A stretch of DNA of 64,000 nt from the NCBI GenBank assembly GCA_965248135.1, contig CBDFIN010000012.1, forward strand, positions 1,116,001 to 1,180,000, in the 5' to 3' direction. The position numbers and the translations under genes were made by a program. Below the pieces are notes generated by a model that worked only from the letters and a program-made list of their open reading frames with translations, ran no database searches and had not been told where the DNA came from. How positions within the stretch are numbered: position 1 is the stretch's first letter; the number at the start of each line of letters is the position of its first letter. The DNA comes from SZUA-100 sp965248135. GTDB taxonomy: Bacteria > Pseudomonadota > Alphaproteobacteria > Rhizobiales > Rhizobiaceae. Positions 25,698 through 34,642 of the stretch are shown piece after piece.

Positions 25698-27188
25698 CTA
25701 TGCTTTTTTCATTTTTTCTGACCCGGTATCAAGATGCTCTATCTTTTCCAGTCCATAGCGTTCAAGCTTACCCCGCAATCCAACCCTTGAAAGGCCAAGT
25801 TCCTTCGCGGCCTTGCTTTTGTTCCATCTGTGGCGGATGAGGGTTTCGTGTAAAATACGGGCTTCAAGCGATTCTATCCGTTCCTTCAAGGACCCATCAA
25901 ACCCCGACAACATGGCCAATTGATCCTCATCTTCCTCCGGGGCGGCCAAGACCACGCGCGGAGAAAGCAACTGTGATCCCAATGTTGCATTTTCCGGCGC
26001 CATCACCAGCATGCGTTGGATTTCATTTTGCATTTCGCGAACATTTCCCGGCCACTGATAGCGCTTGAGGCATTCGATGGTTTCTGGCGTGAACCCGTCT
26101 GTGTTTTTGCCCAGTTCCTTGACCGCCTGATCGAGCAGATAATCAGCCAGTGCCTGAATATCGCACACACGGTCCCTGAGCGGTGGCAAATGGACGATGA
26201 TACCGGCCAGGCGAAAAAACAAATCTTTGCGAAATCGTTCAAAACGCACTTCCTCATCAAGGTCGCGATTGGTTGCAGCAATTACTCTGACATCAACCTT
26301 GCGAGTGCGGTTGGAGCCAACCGGCCTGATTTCGCCCTCTTGAAGAACCCGAAGCAATTTGATCTGAAAAGCCTGGGTCACATCACCAATTTCATCAAGG
26401 AAAATGGTTCCGCCATCAGCGCGCTCAAACAATCCCATATGGTCTTCAACAGCACCGGTAAATGCTCCCCTGACATGGCCAAACAATTCGCTCTCAAGCA
26501 GTTCGACCGGTAGAGCACCACAGTTTTCCACCACAAACGGTTTATTCCAGCGCAGAGAATTATAGTGTAACGAGCGTGCAGCCAGCTCCTTGCCGGTACC
26601 CGATTCTCCAGTGATCAGAACCGATAAATCATAGGCGGCTATCTGGCGCAGTGAATCGCAAAGACCATTCATCGGACTATCCTTGGCCCTGATGATTCCG
26701 TCTTCATCGTTGTAATACTGTTTGAGCTTTGCCCGCCTGTTGGTGACTGTCGCTTCCGCAACCTTTGGCATCATCTTCAGTTCTATGGCCAGCAACTCGT
26801 TTTGACGCTGCAAGTCAAAAAGCCTGGCGGCATTCTTGAGAGTAAGAATCAGTTCCTCGGGTTTCCACGGCTTGGTGATGTATTGATAGATACCTGCCTG
26901 GTTCAGGCCGGTGATAATGTCATCGGCATCGGTATAACCGGAAATAATGATCCTGATAACTTCCGGCCATTTTTCACGAATACGTTTTAGAAATTCAACG
27001 CCGGTTTCCTCTGGCATTCTTTGATCACATAAAATGATCTGAACCCAGTTCTGCTCCAAAATGATCTCTGCTTCAGCAGTACTGGAAGCGGTTTTTACAT
27101 CGAAATCATCGACAAGGTTGCGTTCCAGTGCTTCCAGCGAACGCTTTTCATCATCGACGATTAAAATGGTGGGCAAGGTATCACTCAT
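25698..27188 (-). CDS. hoxA: NtrC-family response regulator HoxA/HupR
   Basis: 496 residues. The receiver domain carries the phosphorylatable Asp55 (ILCDQRMPEETG). The central AAA+ domain has Walker A GESGTGKE, the sigma-54 contact loop GAFTGA and Walker B GGTIFLDEIGD. The C-terminal Fis-type helix-turn-helix is RHRWNKSKAAKELGLSRVGL. It therefore activates sigma-54 promoters, and such a promoter is visible upstream of hybO. It lies between hypX and hupT with overlapping ends. In related systems the unphosphorylated form can be the active one; that cannot be told here. Confidence 0.95.
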   Translation of the reverse strand: MSDTLPTILIVDDEKRSLEALERNLVDDFDVKTASSTAEAEIILEQNWVQIILCDQRMPEETGVEFLKRIREKWPEVIRIIISGYTDADDIITGLNQAGIYQYITKPWKPEELILTLKNAARLFDLQRQNELLAIELKMMPKVAEATVTNRRAKLKQYYNDEDGIIRAKDSPMNGLCDSLRQIAAYDLSVLITGESGTGKELAARSLHYNSLRWNKPFVVENCGALPVELLESELFGHVRGAFTGAVEDHMGLFERADGGTIFLDEIGDVTQAFQIKLLRVLQEGEIRPVGSNRTRKVDVRVIAATNRDLDEEVRFERFRKDLFFRLAGIIVHLPPLRDRVCDIQALADYLLDQAVKELGKNTDGFTPETIECLKRYQWPGNVREMQNEIQRMLVMAPENATLGSQLLSPRVVLAAPEEDEDQLAMLSGFDGSLKERIESLEARILHETLIRHRWNKSKAAKELGLSRVGLRGKLERYGLEKIEHLDTGSEKMKKA

Positions 27189-28888
27189 GATGCTCTTTCC
27201 TTGCTCACCTGCAGGCGTTGGTCGCGATGGTGGGCCAGGGTAACCGGCGTTCGGGATTTGGCGATTTTATAAACAAAGTTATAGCGGGCGACGTGATAGC
27301 TTGGATCAAAACCAAAGAAGTTCAACTTCATTTGTTCTAGTTCCTCCGCCTTGAATTGTGATAGTGGTTTTCGCAATTCATCCTCTGCTCTTTGCCGCTT
27401 TTTTGTCTCGATGATCTGGTCAAAATCACCCATGGTGCTCAGTGCCGTTGCCCTTTGGTATACATCAGACTTGAATTCCGCGGGCGTGTCACCAAAACAT
27501 GCATCAGCCAGCCCAAGTTCAACCGCTTGTTTGGCACCCATCGGCAGACGCTGCTGGCTGATATGTTCCGCATTGTCAAAACCTGCATATTTTGGCAGCA
27601 GATAAGTCCAGAATTCAGAGCCGAACAAATTGCCCATATCCTTGTAGTGGGGATTAAGGACTATGCCTTTTCTCAGCCACACATGGTCACACCCACGAGC
27701 CAGAAAAACACCACCCGCTCCGGCATTACCGCCCATTGCTGCAATGGTGATCTGGTTCTTGGTTTGGATGATTTCCTGAGCCAGATCATCCATGGCATTA
27801 ATATTGGCCCAGGATTCATCGGCCGGACTGGGGCTTGCCTCAATCACATTAAGATGCATGCCATTCGACCAGAAATCCTTGCCCCCATGAAGAACGATAA
27901 CGCTCGTATTCCGCCCTAGGGCTTTTTTATAAGCAGCCAGTAATCTCTCACACTGGCTGGTTGACATCGCGCCATTGTAGAAATTGAACATCAAATGGCC
28001 AACCCGACCATCTCTGAAATACTCAATTTCCCGGTAGCCGTTTTTTGAATCCACTTCGGTTTCAGGCAATCCATCAAGAAAGTCGCTCAGAACCTGTGTG
28101 GCCGGAAGTTTAAACGGATGCGGTCCATCCTTATCCTTCAAATGGCCTATCCAGACCGCGCCATCGACCGTTGCCCGGCAGATCGCAGGGCCGCTAAGTG
28201 CGAGAATTTCTCCCGCAATACCGGTTCGGCCTTTGGCGGGATACGCATCAAAAAGACAGACCTGCCTGCCAAATAGCTCGTCCAAAACGCCGGGCACTCC
28301 ATCTGCGGACCGGATTTTCTCAAGGACAGTTTGCGTTGGATCGGTCTGCCAGCAAATTTTCCGGTCAGCTTGTTTTACTGCCGGTATCAATTTGCCGGGT
28401 ATGCCTTGGTTGGTTTTATCGGCATTTCGGCCGGCCTCAAGTTCTGCGAAACATTTTTTTACCGCTGTAACTGCCGCTTGAGTAACCTCATTGCGATAAA
28501 TGCTGGATTTGGTTCTTTGCGGCATGGCAAAGCAAACAGATTGCCGGCAAGGCCCGGCATCCATTTCTTCAACGGCTTGCAACAGGGTTACACCCCACTC
28601 TTTTTCATTCTTCAAAATTGCCCAATCAATTGCCGAAGGTCCGCGGTCACCCAATGGTCCAGGATGAACAATCAGACATAGGTGCTTTTCCCAAATGGCT
28701 TTCGGGATTGCCCGCTTTAGATAGGGCGCCAAAATGACATCAGGCTGAAACAGTTCAGTTGCCGCCAGTGTTTGCCTATCGTTGATGTCAAATTCGATGG
28801 AAACATCGTGGCCCATTTCCTTCAGTTCAACATAGAGCCGCTGAGAAAGAGCATTAAACCCGTGAATGAGCAATAAAACCCGCATCAT
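27185..28888 (-). CDS. hypX: HypX/HoxX, CO-ligand synthesis for [NiFe]-hydrogenase
   Basis: About 567 residues from the ATG at 28888 (an ATGATG start overlapping the upstream TGA). The N-terminal formyl-tetrahydrofolate transferase-like domain has HPGPLGDRGPSAIDWA near residue 90. The C-terminal enoyl-CoA hydratase/crotonase-like domain is marked by VLHGGKDFWSNGMHLNV and AAMGGNAGAGGVFLARGCD. HypX makes the active-site CO from formyl-THF via formyl-CoA, a function found in organisms that mature hydrogenase in air. Its presence implies aerobic or microaerobic expression of this otherwise Hyb-like enzyme. Confidence 0.95.
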   Translation of the reverse strand: MMRVLLLIHGFNALSQRLYVELKEMGHDVSIEFDINDRQTLAATELFQPDVILAPYLKRAIPKAIWEKHLCLIVHPGPLGDRGPSAIDWAILKNEKEWGVTLLQAVEEMDAGPCRQSVCFAMPQRTKSSIYRNEVTQAAVTAVKKCFAELEAGRNADKTNQGIPGKLIPAVKQADRKICWQTDPTQTVLEKIRSADGVPGVLDELFGRQVCLFDAYPAKGRTGIAGEILALSGPAICRATVDGAVWIGHLKDKDGPHPFKLPATQVLSDFLDGLPETEVDSKNGYREIEYFRDGRVGHLMFNFYNGAMSTSQCERLLAAYKKALGRNTSVIVLHGGKDFWSNGMHLNVIEASPSPADESWANINAMDDLAQEIIQTKNQITIAAMGGNAGAGGVFLARGCDHVWLRKGIVLNPHYKDMGNLFGSEFWTYLLPKYAGFDNAEHISQQRLPMGAKQAVELGLADACFGDTPAEFKSDVYQRATALSTMGDFDQIIETKKRQRAEDELRKPLSQFKAEELEQMKLNFFGFDPSYHVARYNFVYKIAKSRTPVTLAHHRDQRLQVSKERAS

Positions 28889-29598
28889 GCACCTGCCCAG
28901 ATCAGCGGCCCGCTTTCGATCATCACGCTCGCGCCGATATAGATGGCGAAGGAGGCAATTCCGCATTGAATTATTGTGAAAAGCCGACCGGCGTTTTTTT
29001 CACTAAGGCGCATCGGCCACGACACCACATAGGTTAGCAGCGCCATGCCGAAAATGGAACCAATGGCGAACACCGATACATACATCAGCGCGGTGATGGC
29101 GTCTTGTGTTGCTGCTGCCGTCAATGCAATCAGCCCGGCGGAACCAGCCGCACCATGGGCCAGACCCACAAGATAGGTCCGCAATGAAAAATCGTGATCG
29201 TGTTTGTGCGGATCCCTAAGGTGCTCAACGGTCGCTTGGGCGTGGCTGTGGGCATGAATATGTTGATCGCCAGTACCGTGTCGGTGGATGTGAAAATGGA
29301 TTTTGGCGCGCCGCATTTTCCAGAATACGTGAACACCAAGCAATACCAGCATGGAACCTACAGAAAATTCCATACTCGCCACCAGTCTCTCGCTTAAAAC
29401 ATATCCGAAAACCAGCACCACCGAGCTTAGCAGAAACAGGGTTGTCGCATGGCCCATCCCCCATGAGACACCAAGAAAAACCAGCTTGCGCGGGGATGAA
29501 CGCTTGGCAGCAGCAAGCGCACCCACGGCTGCCAGATGATCTGCCTCCAATGCATGGCTCATGCCAATCAAAAACCCCAGGATCAAAAAACCGGCCAT
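28885..29598 (-). CDS. Nickel (NiCoT/HupE-like) membrane transporter
   Basis: About 237 residues from the ATG at 29598, which has GAGGG upstream and lies just past hypE; a longer frame would overlap hypE. Six or more membrane segments are seen. The signature HALEADHLAAV near residue 16 matches the HX4DH nickel/cobalt-binding motif of NiCoT permeases. A cytoplasmic or periplasmic loop is rich in His (HFHIHRHGTGDQHIHAHSHA, then HKHDHD). Operon position between hypE and hypX makes nickel supply to the hydrogenase the obvious role. The protein resembles the UreH/NicT type more than classical HupE. Confidence 0.85.
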   Translation of the reverse strand: MAGFLILGFLIGMSHALEADHLAAVGALAAAKRSSPRKLVFLGVSWGMGHATTLFLLSSVVLVFGYVLSERLVASMEFSVGSMLVLLGVHVFWKMRRAKIHFHIHRHGTGDQHIHAHSHAQATVEHLRDPHKHDHDFSLRTYLVGLAHGAAGSAGLIALTAAATQDAITALMYVSVFAIGSIFGMALLTYVVSWPMRLSEKNAGRLFTIIQCGIASFAIYIGASVMIESGPLIWAGA

Positions 29599-29605
29599 GT
29601 CGCCC

Positions 29606-30655
29606 TCAACAAATTCTGGGCAGTTGTTCACCCGCCAGCCAATCAACAATCCGGTTTCCGCCAAACGAAGTTTGCATGGTCACAAAACCCAGATCATCTT
29701 CAATCACCTTGCCGATGATTGCCGCATCTTTGCCAAGCGGATGCGCGTGCATCGTATCAAGCAAGGTTTGCGAAGCCTGTTCTTCACAGATTGCCACCAG
29801 CTTACCCTCATTGGCCACATATAACGGATCAAGCCCCAGCAGTTCGCAGGCAGCAGATACTTCTGCCCGCACGGGAATATCATCTTCTGACAATTGCATA
29901 CCCACACCGGACTGCTGGGCTATTTCATTCAACGTAGATGCCAACCCGCCCCGTGTCGGATCACGCAAAACCCTTATTTGCGGAACGGCGGCAACCATGG
30001 TCGCCACCAGTTCGTGCAGGGCGGCGCTGTCAGAAACAATTCCAGTTTGAAATTCGAGGTTTTCACGCGCCGACATTATCGCAACACCATGATCTCCGAT
30101 AAAGCCGCTGATGATAATGACATCGTCTGGACGGGCGTTTGAACCCGCGATATTCACCCCATCGGCGACAATGCCGAGGCCGGTTGTTGTAATAAATACA
30201 CCATCACCCTTACCGCGCTCGACAACCTTGGTATCGCCGGTCACAACCGGTACACCGGCTTGCCCGGAGGCATGGGCCATGGATATTACAATTTTTTCCA
30301 GCTGAGCCAGCTCAAATCCTTCTTCCAGAATAAAACCGGCTGATAGATAGAGCGGCTTTGCACCAGACATAACAACATCATTGATGGTGCCATGAACGCT
30401 CAAAGAACCGATATCACCGCCTGGAAAAAACAGCGGTGAGACCACATGACCATCCGTACTCATTACCAGACGGCCAGGCTCGACACCAAACAAGGCCTGA
30501 TCGTTGCCTTGGTTGAGTTGTTCATTATCGAAATGCCGGACAAAGAGCGCGTCAATCAATTGGGCCATGGCCCGGCCGCCCGAACCATGGGTCATGTCAA
30601 CAAAGCCGTTCTTCAAGTTCAGGTTTGCGGGAAATCTGTTGCTCTTGATGTTCAT
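29606..30655 (-). CDS. hypE: Hydrogenase maturation factor HypE
   Basis: 349 residues of the PurM/SelD-like ATP-binding fold (THGSGGRAMAQLI near the N-terminus; VVTGDTKVVERG in the centre). The C-terminus is PRIC, the conserved tail whose last cysteine is carbamoylated by HypF and dehydrated to thiocyanate as the CN donor. It overlaps hypD by four bases and is followed by the nickel permease. Length and tail are normal, so it should be functional. Confidence 0.97.
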   Translation of the reverse strand: MNIKSNRFPANLNLKNGFVDMTHGSGGRAMAQLIDALFVRHFDNEQLNQGNDQALFGVEPGRLVMSTDGHVVSPLFFPGGDIGSLSVHGTINDVVMSGAKPLYLSAGFILEEGFELAQLEKIVISMAHASGQAGVPVVTGDTKVVERGKGDGVFITTTGLGIVADGVNIAGSNARPDDVIIISGFIGDHGVAIMSARENLEFQTGIVSDSAALHELVATMVAAVPQIRVLRDPTRGGLASTLNEIAQQSGVGMQLSEDDIPVRAEVSAACELLGLDPLYVANEGKLVAICEEQASQTLLDTMHAHPLGKDAAIIGKVIEDDLGFVTMQTSFGGNRIVDWLAGEQLPRIC

Positions 30656-31809
30656 GCAACTTGTTCCCGTGTGGACGTGCGATTATTGTTCATTCGAAAG
30701 CGACCATAACTCCAATAGGCGGCACAAGACCCTTCGGAAGAAACCATACAGGAACCTTGCGGATTGTCCGGGGTGCAAACGGTTCCAAATAGTTTGCAAT
30801 CTGTCGGCTTTTTGGCTCCGCGCAAAATTGCCGGGCACGCACAACCCTTCACGTCTTTTCCGCTACTATGGGTTAGATCAAAACGTTTTTCGGCATCAAA
30901 ATGAGAAAATTCCTTTCTGATCTGCAATGCGCTATAGGGAACATCGCCAAGGCCGCGCCATTCAAACAGTCGACGAAGTTCAAATACTTCACTGACCAGT
31001 TTTTGCGCCTTTTTGTTACCCTGCGGCGTAACCACCCGGGTATATTCATTCTCAACCTCAAATCGCCCCTCATTTATCTGGCGGATCAGCATCAAAGCGG
31101 ATTGCATGACATCCAATGGTTCAAACCCGGCGATTACCACCGGTTTCTGAAATTCTTCAGCAAAGTAAAAATAGGGTGCACTCCCAATGATCGAGCTGAC
31201 ATGGGACGGACCGAGAAAACCATCGATTGAAACGCTCCCAATCTCGCGCACTTCCGGGGATTGAAGAATGTGCTGGATCGCTGCCGGGGTTAGAACATGA
31301 TTACAAAATACAGAAAAATTCTCTAGCCTTTCGGCTTCGGCCTGCTTGATGGCAACGGCACTTGGGGGCGTTGTTGTTTCAAAACCAATGGCAAAAAACA
31401 CAACCTGCCGATCGGGGTTGTTGCGCGCTATCTTCAGCGCATCCCGGGTCGAATAAACCATGCGGATATCCGCTCCGGCCGCCTTTGACCTGATCAGGCT
31501 TTTCTTTTTGCTGGCCGGCACCCGCATCATATCGCCATAGGTGCAAACGATGGCATTGTGGCGCTCTGCCAACTCGATGGCATTGTCAATCCTTGGAATT
31601 GGCAACACACAAACCGGGCATCCGGGGCCGTGAACAAACTTGACGTTTTTTGGCATCAGATCCTGAACCCCGTAGCGAAATATTGCATGGGTATGACCGC
31701 CGCAAAACTCCATCACATTATAGCTACGCGATTGGTCTGCTTCGTGTTCGATTTGGCTGGCAAGTTTTCTCGCCAGGTCTTTGGCGCGGAACTCGTCAAC
31801 ATACTTCAT
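30652..31809 (-). CDS. hypD: Hydrogenase maturation factor HypD
   Basis: About 385 residues, starting at the ATG at 31809, which has AAGGAGGGG upstream and overlaps the end of hypC. Conserved features are FCGGHTHAIFRYG, GPGCPVCV, AIGFETTTPPSA and the C-terminal cluster cysteines in CACPAILRG, DCKLFGTVCTP and GSCMVSSEGSCAA. HypD carries a [4Fe-4S] cluster and with HypC forms the scaffold on which the Fe(CN)2CO unit is assembled. A longer reading frame upstream is less likely than the well-placed ribosome-binding site. Confidence 0.97.
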   Translation of the reverse strand: MKYVDEFRAKDLARKLASQIEHEADQSRSYNVMEFCGGHTHAIFRYGVQDLMPKNVKFVHGPGCPVCVLPIPRIDNAIELAERHNAIVCTYGDMMRVPASKKKSLIRSKAAGADIRMVYSTRDALKIARNNPDRQVVFFAIGFETTTPPSAVAIKQAEAERLENFSVFCNHVLTPAAIQHILQSPEVREIGSVSIDGFLGPSHVSSIIGSAPYFYFAEEFQKPVVIAGFEPLDVMQSALMLIRQINEGRFEVENEYTRVVTPQGNKKAQKLVSEVFELRRLFEWRGLGDVPYSALQIRKEFSHFDAEKRFDLTHSSGKDVKGCACPAILRGAKKPTDCKLFGTVCTPDNPQGSCMVSSEGSCAAYWSYGRFRMNNNRTSTREQVA

Positions 31810-32053
31810 TTTTAACCCCTCCTTGCGCAAATTCCACGACACCGGCTTCCGCCATCAGGGCCAGTGTCTTCTCGGCCTCCTCAGGGCTGATTTTGTTAAG
31901 AGCATAACCGACATGGACCAGGACAAAATCTCCGACACAAATCTTCTCGACCAGGGCCAGTGAGATTTCTTTTTTCACCCCTTCAAGCGAAACGATAGCC
32001 GTTTCATCACTATCTGAAATTGAAATAACCTGAGCTGGTAGAGCCAGACACAT
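31796..32053 (-). CDS. hypC: Hydrogenase maturation chaperone HypC
   Basis: 85 residues from the ATG at 32053. Processing requires an N-terminal Met-Cys, and MCLALPAQV at this point is the family signature, so upstream in-frame starts are rejected. The OB-like fold continues with GDFVLVHVGYALNKI. HypC binds Fe with its N-terminal cysteine together with HypD and delivers the Fe(CN)2CO unit to the large-subunit precursor. A second HypC-type protein (HupF) is encoded at 35242. Confidence 0.95.
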   Translation of the reverse strand: MCLALPAQVISISDSDETAIVSLEGVKKEISLALVEKICVGDFVLVHVGYALNKISPEEAEKTLALMAEAGVVEFAQGGVKNEVC

Positions 32054-32066
32054 TTTTTGAAAATCC

Positions 32067-32921
32067 TTATTCTTGCGGTCCGGTCGGGACTTGCTCAATC
32101 ATGGCGATCTCCCGGTTCGCCCTGATCCATTGATACCAGCCCTGCATTCCGGCACCGGTGGTGGCAGAAACCTGTAGCACCTTAATTTTCGGATTCACCC
32201 GCAGCGCATATTGAATGCACAGATCGACATCAAAATCGAGATAGGGCAACAAGTCGATTTTGTTCAACAACATCAGGTCAGAGGCGTAAAACATATCCGG
32301 GTATTTGACCGGCTTGTCTTCACCTTCGGTGACCGACAATATCGCCACCTTGTGTGCTTCACCCAAATCAAACGCCGCTGGACACACAAGATTGCCGACA
32401 TTTTCGATAAACAGGATACTTTGCTTTTCAGCTTTCAGATTTTCCAGTGCATGGCCGACCATGTGCCCATCCAAATGGCAGCCTTTCCCGGTGTTTATCT
32501 GGATAGCGGGAACGCCGGTCTGGCGAATTCGCTCGGCATCATTTGCTGTTTGCTGGTCTCCTTCAATCACGGCAAGGTCAAGATCAGACTTCAAGTCTTC
32601 GATTGTTTTGGTCAACAACGTGGTCTTGCCGGAACCAGGACCCGATACAAGATTAAGCGCCAAAATACCGCGTTTACTGAAAATTCGCCTATTTGCGGCG
32701 GCATATTCATTGTTCTTGGCCAGTATATCAGTCTCAATCTGCACCATTCGAGATTGTGACAAGCCGGGCGCATGAGCATGGGCCGGTCCGCTGCCATAGT
32801 CATGTATATGGTCTTCGCTATGGTGATGATGATGGTCGTGATCGTCGCCTTTTGCGTGGTGGCGGCTTTTACCATTTTCGATTTTAATCTGACCCTCGCT
32901 GCATCCGCACACGTTACACAT
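32067..32921 (-). CDS. hypB: Nickel-binding GTPase HypB
   Basis: 284 residues. The N-terminus MCNVCGCSEG carries the high-affinity CxxCGC-type nickel site, followed by a His-rich stretch (HHAKGDDHDHHHHH and beyond, about residues 20-52) that can store nickel. The SIMIBI GTPase domain shows P-loop SGPGSGKTTL, VIEGDQQT and a nucleotide-base motif NKIDLL. HypB inserts Ni with HypA. Start and stop overlap or nearly overlap hypA and hypC. Together with the His-rich permease loop this suggests nickel scarcity in the habitat (inference). Confidence 0.97.
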   Translation of the reverse strand: MCNVCGCSEGQIKIENGKSRHHAKGDDHDHHHHHSEDHIHDYGSGPAHAHAPGLSQSRMVQIETDILAKNNEYAAANRRIFSKRGILALNLVSGPGSGKTTLLTKTIEDLKSDLDLAVIEGDQQTANDAERIRQTGVPAIQINTGKGCHLDGHMVGHALENLKAEKQSILFIENVGNLVCPAAFDLGEAHKVAILSVTEGEDKPVKYPDMFYASDLMLLNKIDLLPYLDFDVDLCIQYALRVNPKIKVLQVSATTGAGMQGWYQWIRANREIAMIEQVPTGPQE

Positions 32922-33262
32922 CAGTTCACCTCCATATCTTTTATTCGCAGCTCATCACCGCCGCTGATTTCGACCTGATAGCTGCCGCATTGCGGGCAGG
33001 CTTCAAACCGCTGGCTAACCTTCACCGGTTTCGAGCAGATCATACACCAGGCATCGACGGGTAGCTGGATAACCTCTAGCCTGGATTTATCTGCAACGGT
33101 TCCGCGCGTAACAACTTCAAAACTGAAGCGCAATGCCTCCAGTTCAACACCGGCCATTGCACCCACTTCAAGCCGCACCGATTTGACCTCACTGAAGTTT
33201 TGGGCAACGGCGTGGTCTTCAATAACCTGCAAAATACCTTCGCAAATCGACATTTCGTGCAT
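32921..33262 (-). CDS. hypA: Nickel metallochaperone HypA
   Basis: 113 residues. The N-terminal MHEMSICEGIL carries the His2 nickel ligand. A zinc ribbon is formed by WCMICSKPV and EACPQCGSY. HypA delivers nickel with HypB to the hydrogenase large-subunit precursor after the Fe unit is in place. Single-base overlaps with hupK and hypB indicate translational coupling. Confidence 0.96.
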   Translation of the reverse strand: MHEMSICEGILQVIEDHAVAQNFSEVKSVRLEVGAMAGVELEALRFSFEVVTRGTVADKSRLEVIQLPVDAWCMICSKPVKVSQRFEACPQCGSYQVEISGGDELRIKDMEVN

Positions 33263-34383
33263 CAGTCAACCCTCACTTCAAATTCAACACACGGGTCAAT
33301 TGCTTCAACAACCAGCCCGGCCAGTTTTTCAGTCTCTGCAGGATTTTCAGTTTTCAAATTTGCCAATGCATCATGTACGATGCCACGAGGGTGGAAATTC
33401 CATTCGGTGGGCGCCAGAATTTTGTAGTCAGCAATTTTGCCATCCAGGATTTTTGCTGCATGGGTCAACCGGCCTCTAGCTGTTTCTACCTGGCCCACCC
33501 CGCAGATAGCTTTCGACGACCGCTGGTGTTGATCCTGTTCCAGAATTCCCCTTATCCGCGAAGGGGTTTTTGACAAATCCACCAACCGGGCAATTTGTCT
33601 GGCAAGCAGACCGGAGCCATATTTCGTGACCAGGTCTTGAACCAGGCAATGATCTTGATTACGGGCAAATGGGCCGGTTTCAAAGGGTTCACCGTGCCAT
33701 TGCGGTTGGTTGACAAAACGATCACCATCACTCGAGAGCATTCGATCACTCAATTCAGCCAACAGGATTTTTGGCAGAAATCTCGTTTGACTGGAGCCGA
33801 TTGACTGCCAGTTGTTCTCATAGAGCAGCAAAACAAATCTGGCCGCAACCGTGTCGGTATTTTCTGCCCATCGAACAAGGCTGACGTCGTCTTCAATCTC
33901 CAGCCATTGTTGCGTTTCAATCTTGAAAACACAGGACCGAAGAAAGTCGTCTAGCCCATCGGCCACGCCTTTGATTGCACTTGCCGAATGTTTGCCCGGC
34001 AACGCTGTTGCAGCCCGCATTTTTGCAACAAGATCCATAATCACGTGGTATGGTATTTGATCAGCCTTAAAGTGAATATGATCTCCCCAATTCGTAAATA
34101 TCCGCAGCAGATATTCACGCGCATTTTCACACAAAACGACCAGTTGATCGGATTGGTCTTGATTTTCTGGTAATCGGGATGACCGGCACGCCAACGCCGC
34201 AGCGCTTGCATGAGCACATGCACAGATGCTGAAGATCGCCGGTAATAATTTGATTGCGTCGCGGGGGTATTTTCCGATCAATACCCGGGCAATATCTGTT
34301 CTGCGATCAGAGCGGATGCTTGCCATGCGCAGGCCGGATTTTTCCTCTCCCAAATGGATGGAAATTTTTCCAGAAAAACTCAT
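33262..34383 (-). CDS. hupK: HupK/HoxV-like maturation protein (degenerate large-subunit homologue)
   Basis: About 373 residues from the ATG at 34383 (MSFSGKISIHL). It resembles a [NiFe] large subunit but lacks catalytic cysteines. The first motif reads FSICACAHASAA instead of CGxCxxxH, and the C-terminal motif is DPCVEFEV in place of DPCxxCxxH. Such proteins are known as HupK or HoxV and are thought to scaffold the Fe(CN)2CO unit during aerobic maturation. It lies between the hybE-like gene and hypA, and its presence parallels HypX as a trait of aerobic hydrogenase systems. Confidence 0.82.
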   Translation of the reverse strand: MSFSGKISIHLGEEKSGLRMASIRSDRRTDIARVLIGKYPRDAIKLLPAIFSICACAHASAAALACRSSRLPENQDQSDQLVVLCENAREYLLRIFTNWGDHIHFKADQIPYHVIMDLVAKMRAATALPGKHSASAIKGVADGLDDFLRSCVFKIETQQWLEIEDDVSLVRWAENTDTVAARFVLLLYENNWQSIGSSQTRFLPKILLAELSDRMLSSDGDRFVNQPQWHGEPFETGPFARNQDHCLVQDLVTKYGSGLLARQIARLVDLSKTPSRIRGILEQDQHQRSSKAICGVGQVETARGRLTHAAKILDGKIADYKILAPTEWNFHPRGIVHDALANLKTENPAETEKLAGLVVEAIDPCVEFEVRVD

Positions 34384-34642
34384 TGCAACTTTTCTGCGTG
34401 CCCTCGGTATTAACAGCAGCCCTTTCAAAGGGCATTAAACAGCCAAACATCGCGATTTGCAATCAACAACGGAAACAATCTTTCCATAATTGATGATAAA
34501 CGGATTATTTATAGTCAAATGATCGAGATAAATCAGACCAATGATTTTGTCGTGTTAGATTTGGCGACCCGGTATGGTGGAGAATTTTGTCAATCCACCA
34601 ATCAGATTGTTGCTTGCCTTGGACCAATAATCGTCTGCGGGG
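34384..34642 (-). promoter_or_regulatory. AT-rich gap between hybE/hupJ and hupK
   Basis: About 260 bases in an operon whose other genes mostly overlap. No family-like reading frame is visible. The stretch is AT-rich (TTGACTATAAATAATCCG on the transcribed sense), so it may hold an internal promoter for hupK-hypABCDE, or be the remains of a lost gene such as hupI or hupH. Neither possibility can be settled here. Confidence 0.35.
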
